NCBI RefSeq assembly: GCF_029265695.1
Contig: NZ_JAJUHW010000004.1
Location: 62,001 to 126,000 of the forward strand
DNA: 64,000 nucleotides
Source of the DNA: Gracilinema caldarium
GTDB taxonomy: Bacteria; Spirochaetota; Spirochaetia; Treponematales; Breznakiellaceae
Direction of reading: 5' to 3'
Part shown: positions 38,078-47,994 of the stretch, one piece after another
Layout: each line of letters starts with the position of its first letter
Position numbering within the stretch: position 1 is the stretch's first letter
Made by a program: the position numbers and the translations under genes
The notes under the pieces: generated by a model
What the model saw: only the letters and a program-made list of their open reading frames with translations
What the model was told of the DNA's origin: nothing
Database searches by the model: none

Positions 38078-39754
38078 ATGTTTGTGTATACACCCTACAT
38101 TTGGCCCTTAATCATTGCCACGGTGCTTTGTATCGTTATTGCACTGTATGTGCAAAAGTATCCGGAAACACCGGCTTCCAGGCCCTTTATTTACATGATG
38201 TGGGTCGGTGCAGGGTGGACCTTCTTGTACGGACTGTCAATAATTACCGTGTGGTATCCGCTTCGGCTTTTTCTTTCCATGGCAATGTATATTCCGTCCC
38301 GGCTCATGGCGCCGGCAATTTTGTACATGGCTTTGGAATACAGCGGAAAGGAACGCTGGATTACCACACGGAATGTAGTTCTGGTTCTCAGTATTCCAAT
38401 CATCTCAATTATTGCTTCAATGACAAGCCCCTGGCATCGCCTTTTCCGTTACGATTTTGCTCTGGATACTTCGGGCGTTATTCCAATCCTGTACTATACA
38501 GTTGGACCGATCTTTACGTTGAGCAACATCTATAATGCAATAGTTATTCTCTCATCCCTTTTGATTATGTTCTTTTCTTTAAGAGACCGGGCTCTTAAAC
38601 CACAATCCACTATGCTGCTGATAATTGGGATTCTCATTCCTATCTTGGTGGAAATATTGTTTACCAACAATATCACTCCTATAAAAGGCTATAATTTTGC
38701 AGCCAGCACCATTGTGTTTACCGGCGGTGCATACCTCGTAGCCCTCATGAAATACCGCCTCTTTGGGTTTATGCCGATTGCCCGTTCTACGGTGCTCGAA
38801 CATATTTCTGATCTGGTGGTCGTTTTTGATAATCAGGCTCAAATAGTAGATTGCAACCCCGCAGCCCTCCAGGCTATCGGATTGAATTCGCAAAATTATG
38901 TTGGTATACCCAACGATTTTTTACCCGCACCATGGAAAGATTTTTTTGATGCCCAGGCCAAATTAGGCTCTGGCCAGCGGGATGTGGAACTCACCGTTCA
39001 AGGTGAAAATAAGGTCTTTGATCTTTCAGTCAAAAAAATTGCAGACAGCCGATCCAGAATTTTGGGTACTCTTTTCTTGCTCCACGATATAACAAGCCTG
39101 CGCTCTTCGGAAAGAAAAGTGCAGCAGCTATTGGAAGAAAAAAATCTTTTATTGCGGGAAGTACATCATCGGGTTAAAAATAACATGAGCGTTATTGCCA
39201 GTATACTTTCCCTGCAATCAGAAACAGTTCAAGACGAAGCTGCAAAGGCTGCGCTGCTAGAAGCCAGAAACAGGGTCCAAAGCATGTCAGTTCTGTATGA
39301 CCGGCTCTACCGATCCGATGGCGCTAATGAGATGCCCCTGAGCGATTACCTTTCTCCCCTTATTGATAAATTAGTTGCCATGTTCCCAAGCGATCCCTTT
39401 ATTAAGGTTGAAAAATGTCTTGAACCGATTGTACTGAACGCTCGTATACTTTTTTCTCTAGGTATTATCGTCAATGAACTTTTAACCAATGCATTTAAAT
39501 ATGCTTTTAAATCCGGTGAAACAGGATTTATTCGTATTAGTGCTGAAAAAAATGGATCCCTTGTAACGGTTCAAGTGATAGACAGCGGCGGGCGCTATCC
39601 CGATGAAAGCACAGGTCAAGGTCCACTTGGTTTCGGTTTACAGGTAGTTCAATTGATGGCTAAACAGATTGGTGCCAATTTCATGATTAAGCGGACAGGA
39701 ATTCAGGTAAAAGAAACGGTCGCAAAGCTCACGTTCTCTTTATCAGAGTCCTGA
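38078..39754 (+). CDS. Sensor histidine kinase: N-terminal 7TM-like region, PAS, HisKA_2, HATPase
   Basis: Hydrophobic N-terminus, LREVHHRVKNNMSVIASILSLQ, NELLTNAFKYAF, GFGLQVVQLMAKQI. Confidence 0.88.
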   Translation: MFVYTPYIWPLIIATVLCIVIALYVQKYPETPASRPFIYMMWVGAGWTFLYGLSIITVWYPLRLFLSMAMYIPSRLMAPAILYMALEYSGKERWITTRNVVLVLSIPIISIIASMTSPWHRLFRYDFALDTSGVIPILYYTVGPIFTLSNIYNAIVILSSLLIMFFSLRDRALKPQSTMLLIIGILIPILVEILFTNNITPIKGYNFAASTIVFTGGAYLVALMKYRLFGFMPIARSTVLEHISDLVVVFDNQAQIVDCNPAALQAIGLNSQNYVGIPNDFLPAPWKDFFDAQAKLGSGQRDVELTVQGENKVFDLSVKKIADSRSRILGTLFLLHDITSLRSSERKVQQLLEEKNLLLREVHHRVKNNMSVIASILSLQSETVQDEAAKAALLEARNRVQSMSVLYDRLYRSDGANEMPLSDYLSPLIDKLVAMFPSDPFIKVEKCLEPIVLNARILFSLGIIVNELLTNAFKYAFKSGETGFIRISAEKNGSLVTVQVIDSGGRYPDESTGQGPLGFGLQVVQLMAKQIGANFMIKRTGIQVKETVAKLTFSLSES

Positions 39755-39885
39755 AATCAAATCCTATTACTGTCGCTCCGTTACCTCTTGCGGCTTTTAA
39801 TATTTCCCTGTATGCTGGTAAAGACCCTCTTTCAGGGCCTTCAGGTGCCTGGAACCTGAAAATTCTTTAATATGGAATACTTTGT

Positions 39886-40584
39886 ATGAAAAAGACAGTC
39901 TTATCGCTTGTTTTAGCTTCCACAGTTTTATTCGCCTGTAATGCAAAAGGTAATGCAGATGCATCTAAAGATGCTACCGCTACAAAACCAGCTTCCAAGG
40001 CAGATATAAGCTATGCAGTAGGCATGGCCCTCGGCAAGAGTGTGAAAGACACGGGTATTGAACTGGATTATAACGCGTTTATGCAAGGCTTTAAGGATAA
40101 TATGGAGAGCAAGAAACTCAAGCTCACCGAAGAACAGGCCTCTTCGTACATTCAAGAAGCTATTACTAAGGCTCAGGAGAAAAAAGCCGCTGATAACAAA
40201 GCAAAGGAAACCAAATTCCTCGAAGACAATGGTAAAAAACCGGGGGTTAAGACTACTGCGAGCGGCCTTCAGTACGAAGTGATTTCAGAGGGCACCGGCG
40301 CAAAACCCCAAGCCAGCGATACCGTAAAGGTTCACTATACGGGAACTTTGATGGACGGCACCAAGTTTGATAGTTCTGTAGATCGCGGCGAGCCTGCGGT
40401 ATTCCCCCTGGATCAGGTTATTCCCGGTTGGACCGAAGCTATTCAGCTCATGAACGTGGGCAGCAAATACAAATTTTTCATTCCTTCAAGTCTTGCGTAT
40501 GGTGAAAGCGGCGCTGGCAACGTTATTCCTCCCAATTCACCGCTCATTTTTGAAGTAGAACTGATTGGTATCGAAAAGAAGTAA
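39886..40584 (+). CDS. FKBP-type peptidyl-prolyl isomerase (FkpA/Mip-like), putative lipoprotein
   Basis: VKVHYTGTLMDGTKFDSSVDRGEPAVFPLDQVIPGWTEAIQLM, AYGESGAGNVIPPNSPLIFEVEL. Confidence 0.95.
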   Translation: MKKTVLSLVLASTVLFACNAKGNADASKDATATKPASKADISYAVGMALGKSVKDTGIELDYNAFMQGFKDNMESKKLKLTEEQASSYIQEAITKAQEKKAADNKAKETKFLEDNGKKPGVKTTASGLQYEVISEGTGAKPQASDTVKVHYTGTLMDGTKFDSSVDRGEPAVFPLDQVIPGWTEAIQLMNVGSKYKFFIPSSLAYGESGAGNVIPPNSPLIFEVELIGIEKK

Positions 40585-40609
40585 ATCGATAAGTCGAAGA
40601 TAAAGGAAA

Positions 40610-40645
40610 AGCCCCCTGCAACATAGTGTTGGAGGGGGCTTTTTT
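40610..40645 (+). terminator. Rho-independent terminator after the FKBP gene
   Basis: AGCCCCCT...AGGGGGCT then TTTTT. Confidence 0.88.
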
Positions 40646-40684
40646 GTTGGCTGCACCAGATATTGAGGTCCTAGTAAAACTACT

Positions 40685-41869
40685 TTATTTTACCGCAAAA
40701 TAGGCATTGATAACATCCATACAGGTGTTATGGTTGATTTTTACAATACCCATTTCGCGTTTCGCATTTTCCGTAGAATCCGACGCATGAGCCGTGTTAA
40801 CCATCACATTGCTGCCAAATTCGCGTCGTACCGTCCCCATGGGTGCCTTAAGCGGATCTGTCGGTCCGAGCACATCCCGAATTTTATTGACCGCATTTTC
40901 GCCTTCATAGACTAGGATCATACATTTAACTGACCCGGGCTGGTTCATTTCTTCTACTGGACATGCACTCGGTTTCTTTCCGGACATAAACTCAACAATT
41001 TGTTCAAATTGATCTATTGCATATTCCACGCCAAAACTATCGGTTAACATCTTTTCGGTGTTCTCGCTCAAGGTGATTTTGAATTCACTTTCTAGAATTT
41101 CCTTGGCCTTTTTACCGAATATAGGACTCAGTTTGTTCTTGAGCGCATCCTTTACCGGGCCGTAGAATTCGAGGGCTTCTGCAATAGAGAAACGGTGTAC
41201 CTTTACCGAGATAATCCGAAGACCCGTTCGGGAGAACATATCGATAATGGTTCCTGGACGGGATGAATTGTATTTCCAGTTGTCGGGCTTGAGTATTACC
41301 AGGGTCCGTTCGATTTTTGATGGATCCGGATAAGCCATGTTTTCAATAATGTTGGGCTGGCCCTTGAGAAAGCGTGCAAAGAGAGCAAGGTTTTGGTCTG
41401 CCGCTTCCTGGCTGCGGGGAGTTAAGACCGCAGGCTCCAGATAGGTTACCTTATTCGGGTCATTGGGATCTACGATCATATCTGCATAGGTATCCCGAAT
41501 TGTTTCACCGGTAATCGATTCAATACCCATGTTTTCTGGATACAGGGCCCCGACAATATCAGAAAGCTTGCGGACCGCGTCGGTTCCGCGGAAAAGAAGC
41601 AGCAAAGATCGATGCCGCCGTCCACCTGAGGGCGCTAGGTTTTTTTCTACATAGTCTGCCAGGAGATCCGCTGCTTTAGGATTAGACGGATCTTTTTGGC
41701 TGCGGATAAGTCCGGCATATTCTTTTACAAAAGCCTCGTCGGGAGCAATCATTTGAGCGCCGACCAGCTCCAGATCCAGCCGTGAAAGTAAACGAGCGAT
41801 AACCCCGCCGGTTCGGCTTTTTGCAATAGTATAGGGGGTTACCAGAACATACGAAAGGGTTTGATCCAT
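40685..41869 (-). CDS. Tandem nucleoside-diphosphate-kinase-like protein
   Basis: C-terminal half: ERTLVILKPDNWKYN, YEGENAVNKIRDVLGPTDPLKAPMGTVRREFG, VNTAHASDSTENAKRE; N-terminal half has a similar but divergent pattern. Confidence 0.8.
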   Translation of the reverse strand: MDQTLSYVLVTPYTIAKSRTGGVIARLLSRLDLELVGAQMIAPDEAFVKEYAGLIRSQKDPSNPKAADLLADYVEKNLAPSGGRRHRSLLLLFRGTDAVRKLSDIVGALYPENMGIESITGETIRDTYADMIVDPNDPNKVTYLEPAVLTPRSQEAADQNLALFARFLKGQPNIIENMAYPDPSKIERTLVILKPDNWKYNSSRPGTIIDMFSRTGLRIISVKVHRFSIAEALEFYGPVKDALKNKLSPIFGKKAKEILESEFKITLSENTEKMLTDSFGVEYAIDQFEQIVEFMSGKKPSACPVEEMNQPGSVKCMILVYEGENAVNKIRDVLGPTDPLKAPMGTVRREFGSNVMVNTAHASDSTENAKREMGIVKINHNTCMDVINAYFAVK

Positions 41870-41948
41870 ATATAAAAACTCCTATGAAGATCCTATCATA
41901 AACAGTTTTATATATTTTGTCTATATAAGTTGTTCTGGTATAGTGAAA

Positions 41949-42000
41949 TGCATAAATATTTATAAAATACATTGACAATTTATATTTATGCAATTATTAT
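41949..42000 (+). promoter_or_regulatory. livK promoter TTGACA-N17-TATTAT flanked by inverted repeat TGCATAAATAT/ATATTTATGCA
   Basis: -35 41972-41977, -10 41995-42000; IR arms 41949-41959 and 41982-41992. Confidence 0.75.
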
Positions 42001-42025
42001 GCAATCTACAGTAGGAGGAACTGTT

Positions 42026-43186
42026 ATGAAAAAGAGTATGGGAATTTTTCTTGCTCTGTCCTTAGTATTTAGCTTTGCTGTCATTCTTGCAGGTTGCGGA
42101 GGTAGCGCTCAATCTAATGTTATTAAGATCGGTGTCTTTGAACCCTTGACCGGCGCAAATGGTGCGGGCGGCGCTGACGAAGCAGAAGGAATTAAACTTG
42201 CCAATATGCTGTATCCCACGGTAACGGTGGGCGGTAAGGAATATAAAATTGAACTTGTAGTGGCTGATAATAAGTCGGACAAGGTAGAAGCTGCCAATGC
42301 GGCCACTATGCTTGCTCAGAAAGCCAAGGTAAATGCTGTTATCGGCAGTTGGGGATCTTCCCTGTCTATGGCCGGCGGACCCATTTTTGCGGAAGCAAAA
42401 ATCCCTGCCGTTGGGGCATCCTGTACCAATCCTAACGTTACCAAGGGCAACGAATACTATTTCCGGGTCTGTTTCCTGGATCCCTTCCAGGGCGAAGTAA
42501 TGGCAACCTATGCCTTTAAAAACCTGGGGGCTAAGAAGGCTGCCATTGTTCGGGAAGTCTCCAACGATTACTCCGTTGGGCTGGCTAAATTCTTCGCCGA
42601 CAGCTTCATCAAGCTGACCGGTGATCCGAATGCTATTGTTGCCCAAGCCGATTACAACACGGGGGACCAGGACTTTAATGCCCAGCTTACCAATATCAAA
42701 AAGGCGAACCCTGACGTTATTTTTGCTCCCGGTAACTTTACCGAAAGCGCTCTGCTTATTAAACAGGCCCGGCAGCAGGGGATAACAACTCCCTTCCTTG
42801 GCGGTGATACCTGGGACGAAGCGGCGTTCCTTGAAGTGGGCGGCAAGGAAGTCGAAGGAGCGGTACTCTCTACATTCTTTGCGAACGATGTGCCCATAAA
42901 TGCTACGAGTGCTTTGTTCCTTAAGGAATTCCGGGCTAAGTTCAACAAAGAGCCCGCTGCTGTAGCAGCTCTCGGTTTCGATGCATATCTGGTGATCCTC
43001 GACGCTCTTAAACGGGCCAACTCCACTGACCCAGTTAAGATCCGGGCTGAAATCGCCAAAACCACCAATTTCGAAGGTGCTGCCGGCTCTATTACCATCA
43101 ATGCTGAACGGAATGCCGAAAAAGACGCGGTTATTAAGGTCGTAAAAGACGGAAAATTCCATTACCTGACTACCGTAAAGCCCTGA
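42026..43186 (+). CDS. livK: Branched-chain amino acid ABC transporter substrate-binding protein
   Basis: Lipobox AGCGG; IKIGVFEPLTGANGAGGADEAEGIKLA (Leu/Ile/Val-binding family). Confidence 0.92.
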   Translation: MKKSMGIFLALSLVFSFAVILAGCGGSAQSNVIKIGVFEPLTGANGAGGADEAEGIKLANMLYPTVTVGGKEYKIELVVADNKSDKVEAANAATMLAQKAKVNAVIGSWGSSLSMAGGPIFAEAKIPAVGASCTNPNVTKGNEYYFRVCFLDPFQGEVMATYAFKNLGAKKAAIVREVSNDYSVGLAKFFADSFIKLTGDPNAIVAQADYNTGDQDFNAQLTNIKKANPDVIFAPGNFTESALLIKQARQQGITTPFLGGDTWDEAAFLEVGGKEVEGAVLSTFFANDVPINATSALFLKEFRAKFNKEPAAVAALGFDAYLVILDALKRANSTDPVKIRAEIAKTTNFEGAAGSITINAERNAEKDAVIKVVKDGKFHYLTTVKP

Positions 43187-43278
43187 TATACCGTTAGTTC
43201 GGAACCATTTTAATCATCGGGGGTGTTTCGTTGTGGCAACCAGAGCGAAACACCCCTTTCAATTTACATGAAGGACCT

Positions 43279-44172
43279 ATGGATTTATCTACCTTTTTTC
43301 AATACTTAGCTAATGCCCTCTCTCTGGGAAGCCTGTATGCCCTCATAGCTATTGGCTATTCAATGGTTTACGGTATCTTGCGGCTTATCAATTTTGCCCA
43401 TGGGGATGTGTTTATGCTGGGGGCGTATATCGCGTTTTACCTTGTCTCCGCGGCCATTATGCCCTGGTGGGTTGCTTTTATTGTTGCGATCGGGCTGACC
43501 TGCCTTTTTGGTATCGGCCTAGAACGGGTAGCTTACCGGCCGCTGCGGGATTCTCCTAAAATTTCCATCATGATCAGTGCAATTGGAGCTTCTTTTTTAA
43601 TAGAAAATCTTGCTATTGTGCTATTCGATGCCCGGCCCAAGGCGTTCAAAGTGCCGGAACTTTTTTCCACCGTGGTCAACATTGGCGGCGTTTCAATCGT
43701 AAGTGTGAGTTTCTTTATCCCCCTTATAACCTTTGCGCTTCTGGGGATCCTTCTTTTTATTGTGCACAGGACGAAAACTGGTATGGCTATGCGGGCTGTT
43801 TCTACCGATCAGGATGCGGCCCGGCTCATGGCTATTGATGTTGATAAAACGGTCTCTTTCACCTTTGGCATAGGGTCTCTTTTAGCTGCCGTCGGCGGCA
43901 TTATGTGGTCCCTGAAATACCCGCAGCTTTTGCCTCTCATGGGAGTCATGCCTGGCCTTAAATGCTTTATCGCGGCGGTTATCGGCGGTATCGGTTCCAT
44001 AGGAGGAGCCGTGCTTGGGGGCTTCCTTTTGGGTATCATTGAAATTATGACCGTGGCTTTTTTGCCGGATCTCACGGGCTACCGGGATGCCTTTGCTTTT
44101 ATTTTACTCATCATAGTACTCTTGGTCCGGCCTACCGGGCTATTGGGTAAGAATCAGGGGGAAAAGGTATGA
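43279..44172 (+). CDS. livH: Branched-chain amino acid ABC permease LivH
   Basis: NALSLGSLYALIAIGYSMVYGILRLINFAHGDVFMLGAY. Confidence 0.94.
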   Translation: MDLSTFFQYLANALSLGSLYALIAIGYSMVYGILRLINFAHGDVFMLGAYIAFYLVSAAIMPWWVAFIVAIGLTCLFGIGLERVAYRPLRDSPKISIMISAIGASFLIENLAIVLFDARPKAFKVPELFSTVVNIGGVSIVSVSFFIPLITFALLGILLFIVHRTKTGMAMRAVSTDQDAARLMAIDVDKTVSFTFGIGSLLAAVGGIMWSLKYPQLLPLMGVMPGLKCFIAAVIGGIGSIGGAVLGGFLLGIIEIMTVAFLPDLTGYRDAFAFILLIIVLLVRPTGLLGKNQGEKV

Positions 44173-45218
44173 ACAAAAGGCTTTATTTATCCCTCGGAGC
44201 AGCTCTGCTGTTTGTGGTGCTGCTCTTCTTAGCCGATGCGTTCCTGGATCCCTTTTCCATGCAGATATTTAAGCTCTGTGCCATCAATATTATTCTTGCC
44301 CTGTCGCTCAATCTCCTTAATGGATTTACGGGCCTCTTTTCTCTGGGACACGCAGGTTTTATGTCTATCGGTGCCTACACCTGCGCCCTTCTTACCATGA
44401 CGACGGCTCAAAAGGAAATGAACTTTTTCCTCAAGCCCATAGAACCTTTTTTGGCCCATATTACTATTCCCTTCCTGCCCGCCCTGCTCATTGCGGGGCT
44501 TGTGGCAGCCTTTTTTGGATTTATCATCGGGGCTCCAGCCCTGCGCCTCAGGGACGATTATCTGGCAATCGCTACCCTGGGATTTTCTGAGATTATCCGG
44601 GTTGTGTTTACTAATCTGCAAAGTATTACCAACGGATCTCTGGGTATAAAGGGCTTACCCCGCTTTACCACCATGTGGTGGGCCTGGGGGACCGCGGTGG
44701 TAACGGTGGTCCTCATTGTCAGCCTTATCCACTCAAGCTATGGACGAGCCTTTAAGGCGATTCGGGACAATGAAATTGCAGCAGAAGCCATGGGCATTAA
44801 TGTGTTCAAAATGAAGCTTCTTTCATTTGTCATCTCGTCATTCTTTGCCGGTATCGGCGGGGCTCTCTTAGCTCATCACCTTACCACTATAGATCCTAAA
44901 CAGTTTATGTTCCTCAAGACCTTTGATATCCTCCTGATTGTGGTATTGGGAGGCATCGGTTCTATTTCAGGCTCCATTATAGCCGCCGTGGTGGTTACTA
45001 TTTTGATGGAAGCCCTCCGGTTTCTCGACGGGCCTCTTAATTTTATTTTCTTTTCGACCCCCGGTGTCCCCGGGATCCGGATGGTGGTTTTTTCCATACT
45101 CCTCATGGTGGTTATCCTCTTCCGCCAGCAGGGGCTTATGGGGCGTCATGAGTTATCCTGGTCTATGATAGAAGGCTGGGTCAGAAGCCTGGGCCGCAAG
45201 GGCCGAACAAGGAGCTAG
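44169..45218 (+). CDS. livM: Branched-chain amino acid ABC permease LivM
   Basis: LNLLNGFTGLFSLGHAGFMSIGAYTCALL; LRDDYLAIATLGFSEIIR. Confidence 0.94.
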   Translation: MNKRLYLSLGAALLFVVLLFLADAFLDPFSMQIFKLCAINIILALSLNLLNGFTGLFSLGHAGFMSIGAYTCALLTMTTAQKEMNFFLKPIEPFLAHITIPFLPALLIAGLVAAFFGFIIGAPALRLRDDYLAIATLGFSEIIRVVFTNLQSITNGSLGIKGLPRFTTMWWAWGTAVVTVVLIVSLIHSSYGRAFKAIRDNEIAAEAMGINVFKMKLLSFVISSFFAGIGGALLAHHLTTIDPKQFMFLKTFDILLIVVLGGIGSISGSIIAAVVVTILMEALRFLDGPLNFIFFSTPGVPGIRMVVFSILLMVVILFRQQGLMGRHELSWSMIEGWVRSLGRKGRTRS

Positions 45219-45220
45219 CG

Positions 45221-45991
45221 GTGGAACATCTATTGCAAACTAAACAACTGACCATGAAGTTCGGCGGCCTTACGGCGGTATCAGAACTGAATATCGAAAT
45301 AGATCCCGGGCAGATTATTGGTCTTATCGGGCCGAACGGGGCTGGAAAAACTACGGCCTTTAACATGATTACCGGGGTGTATAAACCGAGCTCGGGAACC
45401 ATACTTTTTAAGGGCCACCGGATTGATGGATTAAAGCCTCATCGTATAACTGATCTGGGTATTGCCCGCACCTTTCAGAATATACGGCTTTTTAAGGAAA
45501 TGACCGTACTGGAAAATGTCCTTGTGGCCCACCACTTTAGGATGGGTACTAACCTCGCAGAAGCAGTTCTTAAGCTTCCCAGTTACAGGAAGAAAGAAAA
45601 GGAATCCAGAGACCTGGCTATAACCCTGCTTGAGCGGCTGGGATTGGCTGACCAGGCCCATGAACGATCAACTTCGCTGCCCTACGGCAAGCAGCGGCGC
45701 CTTGAAATAGCCCGGGCTTTGGCTACGGGGCCTACGCTCCTCCTCTTAGACGAGCCTGCGGCGGGAATGAATCCCCAGGAGTCCCGGGACCTCATGGATT
45801 TTATTTTTAAGATCCGGGAGGACTTTAAGCTTACCATACTCCTCATTGAACACCATATGCAGGTTGTCATGGGAGTCTGCGAGCGGATGTATGTACTGGA
45901 CTATGGCATAACCATCGCCCAGGGGAGTCCCGAACATATCAGAAAAGATCCAAAGGTAATCGAAGCCTATCTGGGGGCAGACGCATGCTGA
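45221..45991 (+). CDS. livG: Branched-chain amino acid ABC ATP-binding protein LivG
   Basis: Walker A GPNGAGKTT; LivG-type FGGLTAVSELN, GIARTFQNIRLF. Confidence 0.95.
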   Translation: MEHLLQTKQLTMKFGGLTAVSELNIEIDPGQIIGLIGPNGAGKTTAFNMITGVYKPSSGTILFKGHRIDGLKPHRITDLGIARTFQNIRLFKEMTVLENVLVAHHFRMGTNLAEAVLKLPSYRKKEKESRDLAITLLERLGLADQAHERSTSLPYGKQRRLEIARALATGPTLLLLDEPAAGMNPQESRDLMDFIFKIREDFKLTILLIEHHMQVVMGVCERMYVLDYGITIAQGSPEHIRKDPKVIEAYLGADAC

Positions 45992-46695
45992 ACATAGAAA
46001 ATTTGTCGGTCCATTACGGTGGCATCCATGCTCTTCAGGGCATCAGCCTCGAAGTCCCCGCGGGGAAAATCGTGACCCTCATCGGGGCTAACGGTGCAGG
46101 AAAAAGTACCACCCTGAACGCTATTATCGGACTTGTTAAAAGCTCTTCCGGTTCTGTGACCTTTGAAGGGAAAAATATCCTAGGCCAGCCTACGAAAAGC
46201 CTCGTAGAGCAGGGGATCGTACTTGTGCCAGAGGGCCGTCGGATTTTTCCGAACCTGACGGTCCAGGAAAATCTTACCCTCGGCGCCTATGCACGAACCG
46301 ATAAGGAAGGTATAGAAAAGGATAGGGAACGGGTCTTTAGTCTCTTTCCCCGGCTCAAGGAACGGATTAAGCAGAAGGCCGGAACCCTGTCAGGGGGAGA
46401 ACAGCAAATGCTTGCCGTGGGCCGGGCCCTCATGAGTAAACCCAAAATGCTTATGATGGACGAACCATCCCTGGGGCTAGCGCCTATCATTGTGGGAATG
46501 ATTTTTGATATTATAAAAGAAATAAACAGGTCAGGCGTCACGGTACTCCTCGTTGAACAGAATGCCAAGGCTGCGCTGGAAGCCGCAGACCTGGCCTATG
46601 TACTTGAGACTGGCCGGATTACCCTTTCTGGTACAGGCAAAGAACTGCTGGCCGATGACCGGGTCCGTAAAGCCTATCTCGGAGAAGGGGAGTAA
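45985..46695 (+). CDS. livF: Branched-chain amino acid ABC ATP-binding protein LivF
   Basis: YGGIHALQGISLEVPAGKIVTLIGANGAGKST; LSGGEQQMLAVGRALM. Confidence 0.95.
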   Translation: MLNIENLSVHYGGIHALQGISLEVPAGKIVTLIGANGAGKSTTLNAIIGLVKSSSGSVTFEGKNILGQPTKSLVEQGIVLVPEGRRIFPNLTVQENLTLGAYARTDKEGIEKDRERVFSLFPRLKERIKQKAGTLSGGEQQMLAVGRALMSKPKMLMMDEPSLGLAPIIVGMIFDIIKEINRSGVTVLLVEQNAKAALEAADLAYVLETGRITLSGTGKELLADDRVRKAYLGEGE

Positions 46696-46708
46696 AAAGG
46701 GGTACAGG

Positions 46709-47980
46709 ATGGGAAATCTCGATACAGTGTTTGCTTCCCTCAGGGAAGCCCAAAAAGCCCTTGCATTGGTGAGCCGGAAGGAAAAAGATGAAGGTCTCAG
46801 GGCGGTAATGAAGGCCATTGATGCAGATAGGCAGGCTATTCTGACGGCCAACCGGCTCGACGTTGAACGGGCCCGCGCATCGGGCATGAAAGAAGCCCTG
46901 GTAGACCGGCTTGCCCTGAATGACAAACGAATCAACGAAATGATCGATGGCATTGATGTGGTAATACGGCAGGATGATCCCATCGGCCGGGTCCTCGACG
47001 GCTGGACTTTACCCAATGGGCTTTTTATAGAAAAGATAACCGTTCCCCTCGGGACTGCGGCGATTATTTACGAATCCCGCCCCAACGTTACGGTGGACGC
47101 CTTTTGCCTAGCTTACAAGGCAGGCTGCGCTATTCTGCTCCGGGGGAGTTCCGCAGCCCTTGAGTCCAACCGAGCCCTGGTTACAACCATGAAGAGGGCC
47201 CTTGCGGAAGTGAACCGCTTCCCCGATGCGGTCGCTTTGGCAGACTCAGGAAGCCGGGACGAGGTTGATGAAATTCTTACCGCCCGGGGCCAGGTGGATG
47301 TGGTTATTCCCCGGGGCGGTCGGGACCTCATTCGCCGTGTGGTGGACAATGCCCGGGTACCGGTTATTGAAACCGGAGAAGGAAACTGCCACATCTATGT
47401 GGAGCCCAGCGCCGACTTTGAAAGCGCCCTGGCCATTGTGGAAAACGCAAAGATCCAAAAACCCGGAGCCTGCAACGCCGTGGAGACCCTGCTCGTCCAT
47501 CGGGATGCGGCTCATCAATTTATACCCCTCCTTGCCAAGCGGCTTGCGGGTCGGGTCCTCTTACGCTGCTGTGATCGCAGTAGGGCCATACTGGCCGGTG
47601 CAAAAGACCTGCCTGCGGCCCTCAAGGTAGAGGCCGCTGCCGAAGCAGACTGGGAAACTGAATACCTGGACTATATCCTTGCCATTAAGGTGGTCGATAC
47701 CCTCGACGAAGCCATCAGCCATATTAACCGGTACGGCACTAAACATTCGGAAGCAATCCTCACCAATAACCTTGCATCGAGCCAGGAATTCGAACGGCGG
47801 GTTGATGCAGCCTGTGTGTATACCAATGCTTCCATTCGCTTTACCGACGGCGGCCAATTTGGATTCGGGGCCGAACTCGGCATCAGTACCCAAAAATTCC
47901 ACGCCCGGGGTCCCATGGGCCTTGAAGCCCTGACCACAATCAAGTATCGTGTACGGGGAACAGGTCAAATACGGGAGTAA
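46709..47980 (+). CDS. proA: Gamma-glutamyl phosphate reductase
   Basis: IYESRPNVTVDAFCLAYKAGCAILLRGSSAA, PRGGRDLI, ETGEGNCHIYVE, NASIRFTDGGQFGFGAELGISTQK. Confidence 0.96.
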   Translation: MGNLDTVFASLREAQKALALVSRKEKDEGLRAVMKAIDADRQAILTANRLDVERARASGMKEALVDRLALNDKRINEMIDGIDVVIRQDDPIGRVLDGWTLPNGLFIEKITVPLGTAAIIYESRPNVTVDAFCLAYKAGCAILLRGSSAALESNRALVTTMKRALAEVNRFPDAVALADSGSRDEVDEILTARGQVDVVIPRGGRDLIRRVVDNARVPVIETGEGNCHIYVEPSADFESALAIVENAKIQKPGACNAVETLLVHRDAAHQFIPLLAKRLAGRVLLRCCDRSRAILAGAKDLPAALKVEAAAEADWETEYLDYILAIKVVDTLDEAISHINRYGTKHSEAILTNNLASSQEFERRVDAACVYTNASIRFTDGGQFGFGAELGISTQKFHARGPMGLEALTTIKYRVRGTGQIRE

Positions 47981-47994
47981 TTATAAAAGCTATT

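Noticed and set aside
42062-43162. 366-aa minus-strand ORF opposite livK
   Set aside because: Fully antisense to a strongly supported LivK gene; the translation shows no family motif and is a shadow of codon bias.
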